Assembly (NCBI GenBank): GCA_002381765.1
Contig: DFXX01000007.1
Location: 472 to 9,151 of the forward strand
DNA: 8,680 bases
Reading direction: 5' to 3'
Source: Bacteriovoracaceae bacterium UBA4097
Lineage (GTDB): Bacteria; Bdellovibrionota; Bacteriovoracia; Bacteriovoracales; Bacteriovoracaceae
The stretch's first letter is position 1; each line of letters opens with the position of its first letter. This document shows positions 1-5,968 of the stretch, one piece after another. The notes under the pieces were generated by a model. It had not been told where the DNA came from and searched no databases. It saw only the letters and a list, made by a program, of their open reading frames with translations. The position numbers were made by a program, and so were the translations under genes.

Positions 1-3000
1 GATCGACTGAAGCATTTTCAAATGCAAAGTGCACTCGTCCGTTGGCAAAATACCAATGGAGTTCTCGCACCACCTCCTCCGGTGGCGGTGGTGGGAGATG
101 CGGCCAGTAAGCTAGCTAGTGAGGAGAAGCATCTCACCCAGGTTCTTCGCACTATTCCTAAGGCGGATAAGGTTGTCATTGGTCAGAAAGGGGCCTTTGA
201 AAAAACCTTCACAGGTATCGGGAAGATGAATTCCCTGCTTCAGATGTCTGATAAAAACAAGGCCCAGCTGGAACTTGTTCTCTCGGCCGATGAACTAAAG
301 CTTCTGCAGAAGGCAGCGGATAGTTCTGAAAACATGTCAGAATTTGTCATGAAAAATAATAGTGCTATCGAGAAGGCCTATACTAAGGCGACTCCACTGC
401 TGACTAAGAATGATCTCTTGGTAAAGCCATTTGCGGTTTTTAGTCTTGATCGAGGAAGTTATGAGGTTTCGGACTATGTGATTGAAGGAAAGGATGGAGG
501 AAGTCAGCGTTGGAGGATTTTCTCCAATGTGTGGGGAGATGAAGTCCTTCCCATTGCCGGCGCTCTTAAAGCGACCAATCATCAGGAAATTAATTATATT
601 GGTACGGCAGGTGCCTTACCCGATTCTAATCTCAAAGTAGGAGATCTCGTTATCCCGACGAGTGCTACCGATAGTTCGGGTAAAACCTATGAGCTAAGAC
701 CAGATGCTAAGTTTGAACCGGTGGGAGCAAAGAAAGTTTCTTCGGTCATGAATGTGCAAACTCCATTCGAAGAGACTCACAGCTGGCTTAATTTTGCGAA
801 GAAGTCCTCGCAAGTGGTTGAGGTGGAAACTGGCTATCTTGCGAGTGTGTTTAATGGCAAAGATGACCGCTTAAATGTGATGCTTCTTATTTCGGATCTA
901 GTGGGATCAGAGGACGAGACTCTGGCCACGGCTTCTTCTTCAGTCAGAAGAAAGGCGCAGATCAGCTCCATGACAGAGATCATCAACACCGCTAAGGCAA
1001 AAGCTCCGGGAAGCATTCCCGCTGGGGCCCCTGGTTTATCTTCATGGCTTAAGGAGCTTGCTCCCTCGCGAGATCCCGTCTCGGCCCTGCAGGTTTTAAG
1101 AGATGCTGAACTTAAAGGCATTAATACTAAGGATGAACTTCAAAATTTTATCAAGACTCAAAAAAGTTTTACGACGACAAAACTTGAAGCTGCTTTAAAC
1201 GGAGCCGATGATCGCTTAGTAAGACTTATGATGGAGACTCAGAATATTGGGGCACTCCCACAGCTCTCCGTTCTTAATAGCTTTCTGGATGGACGCTTTA
1301 ATCCTGCCATGGGTGCCGTGAATATTCATCTCTCCGCCGCGACACCGGAAGTAGAGAAGGAGTTAGGGCGACTCTTAGCTGAGCTCAAATCCGCCGATCC
1401 AGATTTTGAAAAATTCCTTAAGGTTTCTATCGGTAGTTCAACTCCCTCCGCCCAGTGGATAACCATCCCGGGAGTGTTAAGTGATAATACTCCAACACTT
1501 AGTTCGCTCTATGAAGAGGGGCTACTTAAGTTTGGAGGTCTTGCTTCGACCGAAAATAGAAATGGCGCTCTTAAATTTGTTAAGGTCGCCGACCCATCTC
1601 TCACTGGCCCCTTAACCACCACTGCTTTTTTTCCTCCCAATAAGGAGACTCTTGCTCTGCTGGAAACTATTAAAGGTGTGGGAGATGTCCCAGAGAAGCG
1701 GCTGGAGAATATTATAAAGCTAAAAAACTCTGATGGAAGTCGCATGAACTATTCAGTTCGTCTGACTAAGGTTGATAGCTTAAGTGGAGGATCACTGGCG
1801 CAAATTGTTCCGGTGCTGGATGATGTAGAGAGGAAGCTTGTTATAGAAATCAAAATGACTGAGAAAGGTCTCAAGAGTCCTGTCGTGGTGTTTGAAGAAA
1901 TGGTTCATCTAGAACAAATCTTAGGGCATGATTTTAAGCATCCCTATGAATGGGCGGAGACCGTGGCCAATGCCAAGGCCGGAAGTATTCGCTCCATTGA
2001 GAAGCTTGCTCGTATGGAAGTAGAAGCTGCCACTGTTGGTCTGACTTATATGGGAAATCAAGCAGCCATGTTTGAAGACGGAACGAATTCTGCGAAAATC
2101 CAGAACTATGCTAAAGAGCGACTGGCCCATGCTCAGTCCCGCTACACACCTGTGGCCAAGGAGGCCCGCGTGGAGGCCAGAAAAGCTCAAACTGCCTGGA
2201 AGGCCATGCGGCCAGTCTTTGATAAATTAGAAAAACAGGGAACTAAGTTTAATGATCTTGTGATGAATAATGATCGCGCTGGTGTGAGGAAGATGCTCGA
2301 CACCTATCTTCCCTGGGATTTGATGGAGCCTTCAGAAAAAAATGCCTGGAAAACCTGGTTGGAATCTATTGAGCATCCCGACTTAGATAATCGCAAAGTT
2401 GTCTTTAGAGGTATGGATGATTATGGGGTTCTGACTAAGCCTAAATCAAAGGATGTGGGAATTCTCTCTACCGTACTCATGAAAAATCAGGGGAATTATA
2501 CCAGACGACTGCGCTCACTCACCACCCTGCGGGATCGATTTAGTGTTATGGATATGGGTAAAAATACTTTGACCGGAGTGAAGAATAATCCTTCTCTCTT
2601 AGTCGCCATGGGAAATCACGCTAATGATCCGGTAGGTTCGCCTTTCCTCTCAGTGTCGGATAATAGAGTTGCTAAAAACTTTGGTGCTAATGAAAGAGTA
2701 GCACTCTTAGTAGATGAAAAGCGCCTGGTTCCTAATGCCATGGCCTTTGCTTATGGAACAGAATTTGAGCGGCTTATTCCCATCGTGGTTTTTCCCGATG
2801 AAGTGCTTTACTACCATGGAAAGGATAATGGTTGGGTTGATAGCGATAGGTTTGTGCAAAAGGTGGAAGCCGCTTTAGGGCGACCACTTAAGCAAGATGA
2901 GCTAGCTCTCAATATGAAACCCAAGGAATTTTTTCAGATGGGGTTCGAGAGAATTAAACCACTTCTTTTAGATGCCACTCAATTACCAACCCTTTCAGGT

Positions 3001-3066
3001 CAGGCCTGTAAGCCGGGTTCTGCTTGCAACTGTGTGTATGAAACGCTGGATGCTCTTCTGAAGTAG
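1..3066 (+). CDS. Large multidomain protein, PNP-like domain plus C-terminal ART-like domain (5' partial)
   Basis: The frame is open from base 1. The first ATG is at 22, with no Shine-Dalgarno before it and no signal peptide after it, so the true start probably lies left of the window. Residues are numbered from that ATG (1,014 aa). Residues 130-325 look like a nucleoside phosphorylase/nucleosidase (PNP_UDP) fold: NYIGTAGALP then KVGDLVIP (191-212), VEVETGYLA (266-274, in the place of the family's v-E-M-E-s-a) and LLISDLVG (288-295, with the usual catalytic-type Asp). Residues 790-930 carry an R-S-E ADP-ribosyltransferase pattern: VVFRGM (R796), SPFLSVS (S877) and TEFERLIP (E914-x-E916). The region between has EEMVHLEQ (625-632) and MEVEAA (665-670) and a charged helical stretch at about 690-740; I cannot assign it. 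All three cysteines are at 996-1004. An effector or toxin-like role is inference; the family and substrate are unknown to me. Confidence 0.85.
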   Translation, partial: DRLKHFQMQSALVRWQNTNGVLAPPPPVAVVGDAASKLASEEKHLTQVLRTIPKADKVVIGQKGAFEKTFTGIGKMNSLLQMSDKNKAQLELVLSADELKLLQKAADSSENMSEFVMKNNSAIEKAYTKATPLLTKNDLLVKPFAVFSLDRGSYEVSDYVIEGKDGGSQRWRIFSNVWGDEVLPIAGALKATNHQEINYIGTAGALPDSNLKVGDLVIPTSATDSSGKTYELRPDAKFEPVGAKKVSSVMNVQTPFEETHSWLNFAKKSSQVVEVETGYLASVFNGKDDRLNVMLLISDLVGSEDETLATASSSVRRKAQISSMTEIINTAKAKAPGSIPAGAPGLSSWLKELAPSRDPVSALQVLRDAELKGINTKDELQNFIKTQKSFTTTKLEAALNGADDRLVRLMMETQNIGALPQLSVLNSFLDGRFNPAMGAVNIHLSAATPEVEKELGRLLAELKSADPDFEKFLKVSIGSSTPSAQWITIPGVLSDNTPTLSSLYEEGLLKFGGLASTENRNGALKFVKVADPSLTGPLTTTAFFPPNKETLALLETIKGVGDVPEKRLENIIKLKNSDGSRMNYSVRLTKVDSLSGGSLAQIVPVLDDVERKLVIEIKMTEKGLKSPVVVFEEMVHLEQILGHDFKHPYEWAETVANAKAGSIRSIEKLARMEVEAATVGLTYMGNQAAMFEDGTNSAKIQNYAKERLAHAQSRYTPVAKEARVEARKAQTAWKAMRPVFDKLEKQGTKFNDLVMNNDRAGVRKMLDTYLPWDLMEPSEKNAWKTWLESIEHPDLDNRKVVFRGMDDYGVLTKPKSKDVGILSTVLMKNQGNYTRRLRSLTTLRDRFSVMDMGKNTLTGVKNNPSLLVAMGNHANDPVGSPFLSVSDNRVAKNFGANERVALLVDEKRLVPNAMAFAYGTEFERLIPIVVFPDEVLYYHGKDNGWVDSDRFVQKVEAALGRPLKQDELALNMKPKEFFQMGFERIKPLLLDATQLPTLSGQACKPGSACNCVYETLDALLK
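68..93 (+). repeat. GC-rich inverted repeat in the Pro-rich segment of the large gene
   Basis: CACCACC (68-74) and GGTGGTG (87-93) are perfect 7-base complements around a 12-base spacer. An alternative shorter pairing is CCACC (70-74) with GGTGG (81-85). The repeat encodes a Pro-Pro-Pro-Pro run and the Val/Gly residues after it, so it may simply reflect CCN and GGN codons. If transcribed it could fold into a stable hairpin. Confidence 0.4.
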
Positions 3067-3080
3067 TCTTACTAGGCTTC
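3060..3080. other. Imperfect hairpin spanning two convergent stop codons
   Basis: GAAGTAGT (3060-3067), a three-base loop CTT, then ACTA (3071-3074), a two-base bulge GG, and CTTC (3077-3080) can form a 4+4 bp stem. It contains the TAG of the large gene and the reverse-strand TAG of the next gene. No T-run follows on either strand, so it does not qualify as a standard Rho-independent terminator. It is the only structure seen at this 5-base convergent junction. Confidence 0.25.
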
Positions 3081-3584
3081 AATCAGATCCAGAATAAGTC
3101 CGCGCTTTACTAAAGACTCATAATTCTGATTCCGTTCACTCACTTTTGCTATGGGGCCATCTTCTAACTCACTTAAGAGTGCCAGACTCGGTCCATCTAG
3201 TTCCAGGGAATTAACCACATCATCTTTATCGCGGTAGATGCAGAGGATATGCGATCTTTCAAAGATTTCGATATTTCCTAGTTCGGCTTCTTCCAGCATC
3301 CTAGGAATATCAAACTCCAGATTAAGAAACAGGGCAGTGGGGTTAAGATAGATCCCCGGTTGATGAGGGAAGGGAGCCACGGAGCTCGAGGCTTCAAAGG
3401 CCGCCAGTTCATAGAAGGCCAGTTCAAATAAGTAAGGAGGGCAATCACCTTGCTCTGCCTTAATCTGTAAATACTCAGGAAAAGAGATGCCAATACTGGT
3501 GGCTTCATATTCCCGGGTAACTGACTCCCAATCCAGATCGGAGAATTTGGAAAGGCTGGGGAACATCTTTTGAAGTGAGCTCAT
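3072..3584 (-). CDS. Divergent HvfC/BufC-like (DUF2063) protein, putative
   Basis: A 170-residue, acidic, soluble protein without signal peptide or membrane segment. The layout recalls the DUF2063 (HvfC/BufC) family. FPEYLQI (35-41), then PPYLFELAFYELAAFEA (49-65), matches the family's short helix followed by a 'PYLxxLAxxExA' helix. GIYLNPTALFL follows, then a C-terminal part in which ILCIYRDKDD is followed by SLELDGPSLALLSELEDG, like the family's 'LvyR...rLdpaeaaLLeaL..G' segment. This is pattern memory, not a search. HvfC/BufC normally accompanies HvfB/BufB (DUF692) in RiPP or copper-responsive loci, and no such partner is visible here. A good Shine-Dalgarno AAGGA (3593-3597) lies 8 bases before the ATG. 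The gene ends 5 bases from the convergent large gene and is divergent from the 84-residue gene across 55 bases. The reading frame is firm; the family is tentative. Confidence 0.75.
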   Translation of the reverse strand: MSSLQKMFPSLSKFSDLDWESVTREYEATSIGISFPEYLQIKAEQGDCPPYLFELAFYELAAFEASSSVAPFPHQPGIYLNPTALFLNLEFDIPRMLEEAELGNIEIFERSHILCIYRDKDDVVNSLELDGPSLALLSELEDGPIAKVSERNQNYESLVKRGLILDLIEA

Positions 3585-3626
3585 CTCTCTTATCCTTCGG
3601 CTAAAAATTGACTTTTCGGACGATCC

Positions 3627-3631
3627 GGGAG
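3627..3631 (+). promoter_or_regulatory. Ribosome binding site of the 84-residue gene
   Basis: GGGAG lies 8 bases before the ATG at 3640, which supports that start (the next codon is also ATG, at 3643). It sits beside a short CGGA-CGA-TCCG inverted repeat (3617-3627) in the 55-base divergent spacer. Confidence 0.5.
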
Positions 3632-3639
3632 CACATTTA

Positions 3640-3894
3640 ATGATGAATCATTTTCCCACTGAGAAGTATATTGATCTAGAAAATAATCCTTATCTTTTAG
3701 GTCGGATAACTATCCATCATGTCAAAGAAGATTATCACGCAGAAGTAGATATCATTAATAAAGAATCTCATAAAATCTTCAGGCATGTTGCTATAATATA
3801 TCATCAGTATAGTGCTGAAGAAGCACTAATTTCGGGTGTGCAGCAATTAAGAAAATTTCTGGAAGAAATTGAGAATAATAAAAGCAGCCTCTAG
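3640..3894 (+). CDS. Small hypothetical protein, AT-rich gene
   Basis: An 84-residue protein I do not recognise. It has no signal peptide, membrane helix or cysteine, and is relatively rich in His and Glu. The pattern YHAEVDIINKES, then IFRHVAIIYHQY, then a helix from about 58 to 79 (SAEEALISGVQQLRKFLEE) suggests a small strand-strand-helix fold. A GGGAG site 8 bases before the tandem ATG ATG start supports expression. It is first in a tight cluster: its TAG stop lies inside the ribosome binding site of the HMA gene (TAGGAGA). By hand count 73 of 230 bases (3661-3890) are G or C, about 32%, well below the 47-52% sampled in the long neighbours. That may mean acquisition from elsewhere or simply a weakly expressed small gene. 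No function is proposed. Confidence 0.7.
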   Translation: MMNHFPTEKYIDLENNPYLLGRITIHHVKEDYHAEVDIINKESHKIFRHVAIIYHQYSAEEALISGVQQLRKFLEEIENNKSSL

Positions 3895-3898
3895 GAGA
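3893..3898 (+). promoter_or_regulatory. Ribosome binding site of the HMA gene overlapping the preceding stop
   Basis: AGGAGA begins inside the TAG stop of the 84-residue gene and precedes the ATG at 3903 by 4-5 bases. The overlap implies that the two genes are translated from one message, possibly coupled. Confidence 0.65.
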
Positions 3899-3902
3899 TA
3901 CT

Positions 3903-4100
3903 ATGAGTCATTTTAAAGTGGATGATATGACGTGCAGTCACTGTGAAAAGGCGATTAAGACCGAACTCATTAAGGGGAATCCGGCGGTTAAGGTCTATGT
4001 GAATGTCAGTCAGAAGATGCTCAAGGTGGAGAATCTTCCTGATGATAGAGTTATCTTTGTTCTTAAAGAATTGGGTTATACTCCTCATAAAGTTAAGTAA
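3903..4100 (+). CDS. Heavy-metal-associated (HMA) domain protein, CopZ-like copper chaperone
   Basis: A complete 65-residue single HMA domain, the usual length for CopZ/Atx1-type cytosolic metallochaperones. It carries the metal-binding motif MTCSHC (9-14), with Cys11 and Cys14 as the expected Cu(I) ligands. The usual order follows: helix CEKAIKTEL, strand AVKVYVNVS, strand KMLKVE, then a second helix ending in LGYTP (57-61), which matches the family's 'aGY.a' end. Such proteins pass Cu(I) to a P-type ATPase or a metal-sensing regulator, but neither is in this window, so the partner is unknown. Family members with the same fold can bind other soft metals or act as mercuric chaperones. AGGAGA (3893-3898), overlapping the previous stop codon, is a strong ribosome binding site. 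The gene is followed after 5 bases by the methyltransferase gene, which suggests one transcript. Confidence 0.9.
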   Translation: MSHFKVDDMTCSHCEKAIKTELIKGNPAVKVYVNVSQKMLKVENLPDDRVIFVLKELGYTPHKVK

Positions 4101-4105
4101 GTTTT

Positions 4106-4915
4106 GTGCAATTAGAGTTCTTTCCCAGAACCAGGTTCTCACTGCTCTCGGATTTCCATAATCTGGAAGCTACTCATCTATCGATTGACGAAAAAATCCG
4201 TTTGATTCAGAATCCTGATTTCTTCAAGTCCCCTAAAGCGAATGAAGTCATTAAACAGCAGCACGCTGAGATGTTGGATAATATTCTGGGTTTTCGTCTT
4301 CGTTATATTGAAGAGATGCTCATCGCAGAAGCCCAGGGCTTTGATCCAGATGGAAGCCTCGAGACCTGGGGACCAAATATTCATAATGGGATCCAAACAT
4401 GGGTGGGACTTGATCTTAAGACTTTGCAAACTCCATACTCTGAAATTCAGCGTATCTTGCAGCTCTTAAAAATCAGACCCTATCAACATATCATTGATCT
4501 AGGTGCCGCCTATGGGAGAATGGGGATAATTATTGGTGGGCTGTATATCAAGAACTCCTTTCAAGGCTATGAGTTTGTTAAGTCTCGCGTTGATGAAGGC
4601 AATCGCGTCTATCAAGAGTTAGGACTAAGAAAGTGCGAGCTAGTGGCCCAAGATCTGGCCGCAAATAGTTTCATTCTTCCGATGGCCGATGTTTATTTTA
4701 TCTATGACTTTGGCCAGGTAGAGCATATTGAGCGCACCTTAAAGCAAATCGAACATAATGCCACCAAGAGACCGGTTAAGGTCGTCGCTCGCGGAAAGTA
4801 CACTAAGCAAATAATTGGTCTTGCTCACCCTTGGCTGGAACTCAAATACGAAGGTAAGCTTGATGGTCTCTTCTCACTCTATGTCTCAGGACAAGGACTT
4901 ATGGCCCACATCTAG
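4106..4915 (+). CDS. Class I SAM-dependent methyltransferase
   Basis: 269 residues. The C-terminal two thirds form a Rossmann methyltransferase. Motif I is IIDLGAAYGRMGIII (129-143) with the D-x-G-x-x-x-G loop. GYEFVKSRV (154-162) supplies the acidic residue expected to bind the SAM ribose (Glu156). AQDL (181-184) is a motif III-like Asp, and ADVYFIYDFG (194-203) is a motif IV-like strand. Residues 1-115 are a helical N-terminal domain I do not recognise. The substrate (protein, small molecule or lipid) cannot be read from the sequence. The start is GTG: it is 5 bases after the HMA stop, there is a stop codon in frame at 4094-4096, and the next Met is residue 56, so GTG is the only sensible start, although no clear Shine-Dalgarno precedes it. 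That suggests translation dependent on the HMA gene. The 3' end overlaps the opposed channel gene by 30 bases. Confidence 0.85.
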   Translation: MQLEFFPRTRFSLLSDFHNLEATHLSIDEKIRLIQNPDFFKSPKANEVIKQQHAEMLDNILGFRLRYIEEMLIAEAQGFDPDGSLETWGPNIHNGIQTWVGLDLKTLQTPYSEIQRILQLLKIRPYQHIIDLGAAYGRMGIIIGGLYIKNSFQGYEFVKSRVDEGNRVYQELGLRKCELVAQDLAANSFILPMADVYFIYDFGQVEHIERTLKQIEHNATKRPVKVVARGKYTKQIIGLAHPWLELKYEGKLDGLFSLYVSGQGLMAHI

Positions 4916-5968
4916 ATGAGAATTTTGCTTTAAGTATTCAGGTGGCATCTGGTGATGAAGTGTCTGAGTAGGATAAGCAAACGGCAGTTGATGCACTAGA
5001 AACTCTCGGTAAATATCCATGAGAATTCCCTGCTGAATATCCATATGAATATTATAGTCGTCGGTTAAGACAAAATACACTAGCTCCAGATCAAAAGAAG
5101 TTCGGCTGATGGCCATGAGATGACAGCGATCAAATCTCACTCTCTCTCTGTGAGTCAGAATATGAGTAATGATATCTACCGCTTTCTGAATACCGTCTGG
5201 ATCCACTTGCAAAGTTAGACTCAGAACAAAGGAGACCCGTCTCTCATGCATGCGCTTCATATTTCGTATGCGTGCTCCTAGAAGATCAGAGTTGGAGAAA
5301 ATAATCTGCTCACCGGTTAAGCTTCGAATATGAGTTGTTCTAAGACCAATCTTTTCCACTTCTCCCAGATACTGATCCATTATGATGAAATCACCCACCA
5401 CAAATGGTTTATCCAGGACAATTGAAAGTGAGGAGAAGAGATCTCCCAGGATCTTTTGCAGGGCCAGGGCAACGGCAATACCCCCGACACCTAGACCCGC
5501 GAGAATTGTTGTGATCTTGATATTCAAGTTATTCAGTGTGAAGAGAAAGATCACGGAGAAAAGAACAAGCTTGGCCAGAAGCTTTAAGAGATTGACTGAA
5601 CTTGAGGCCGCCCGATTATGCCTAGTCCTCTTATTAACAGCACTGGTGATATATTTTTCGAGGAGGTGATTGCCCCAGATCATGACCTGAAGCATGGTTA
5701 GAATAAAATAGGCCCGGTCTACATAAAAAGAGAGTTCCTTCTCATGGGGAATATACTGGAAGGCAATATAAAGGGAGGAGCCCAACATGAAGAAGTGAGT
5801 CGTCTGCTCAACCGTATGGACAACGATGTCATCCCATTTATTTTGAGAAAGATTAACAAACTGTCCGATGCGGGTAGAAAGCAGACGTTTCAGTCCATAG
5901 ATCAGGATATAGGAGAGGAGTGCAATCCCTAATCCCAGAAGATAGGGATTGGGAAGCAGGTATCTCAT
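4886..5968 (-). CDS. MscS-family mechanosensitive channel, YnaI-like
   Basis: A 360-residue inner-membrane channel that would open under membrane tension on hypo-osmotic shock and release small solutes. Hydrophobic segments lie at about 8-26, 57-74, 84-101 and 129-148. The pore-lining helix runs from about 153 to 185: ILAGLGVGGIAVALAL (155-170), then QKILGDLFSS and the conserved turn into DKPFVVGD (186-193). The beta domain follows (VGDFIIMD, GEVEKIGLRTT, IIFSNSDLL, ending near 230), then the alpha-beta C-terminal domain (about 245-335) and a short polar tail. Five membrane segments and this length fit YnaI-type channels (E. coli YnaI is about 343 aa) better than three-helix MscS. The start ATG overlaps the stop of the trehalose gene (TAATG), and the ribosome site AGGCGGA (5974-5980) lies inside that gene's last codons, so the pair is translationally linked. 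The 3' end overlaps the convergent methyltransferase gene. Confidence 0.92.
   Translation of the reverse strand: MRYLLPNPYLLGLGIALLSYILIYGLKRLLSTRIGQFVNLSQNKWDDIVVHTVEQTTHFFMLGSSLYIAFQYIPHEKELSFYVDRAYFILTMLQVMIWGNHLLEKYITSAVNKRTRHNRAASSSVNLLKLLAKLVLFSVIFLFTLNNLNIKITTILAGLGVGGIAVALALQKILGDLFSSLSIVLDKPFVVGDFIIMDQYLGEVEKIGLRTTHIRSLTGEQIIFSNSDLLGARIRNMKRMHERRVSFVLSLTLQVDPDGIQKAVDIITHILTHRERVRFDRCHLMAISRTSFDLELVYFVLTDDYNIHMDIQQGILMDIYREFLVHQLPFAYPTQTLHHQMPPEYLKQNSHLDVGHKSLS

Noticed and set aside
834..1121. 95-codon minus-strand open frame inside the large gene
   Set aside because: Antisense to the PNP-like domain coding region, with no ribosome site or recognisable protein pattern examined by eye.
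3608..3613. TTGACT as a -35 box for the 84-residue gene
   Set aside because: No -10-like sequence is present 16-18 bases downstream; the nearest AT-rich hexamer is 22 bases away and overlaps the start codon.
3617..3627. CGGACGATCCG inverted repeat as an operator in the divergent spacer
   Set aside because: The arms are only 4 bases, too short to call an operator without a regulator or repeated copies.
4909..4918. Perfect 10-base palindrome CATCTAGATG at the methyltransferase stop
   Set aside because: It has no loop and no T-run directly after it, so it is not a terminator; a palindrome of this length is expected by chance and partly made by the stop codon.
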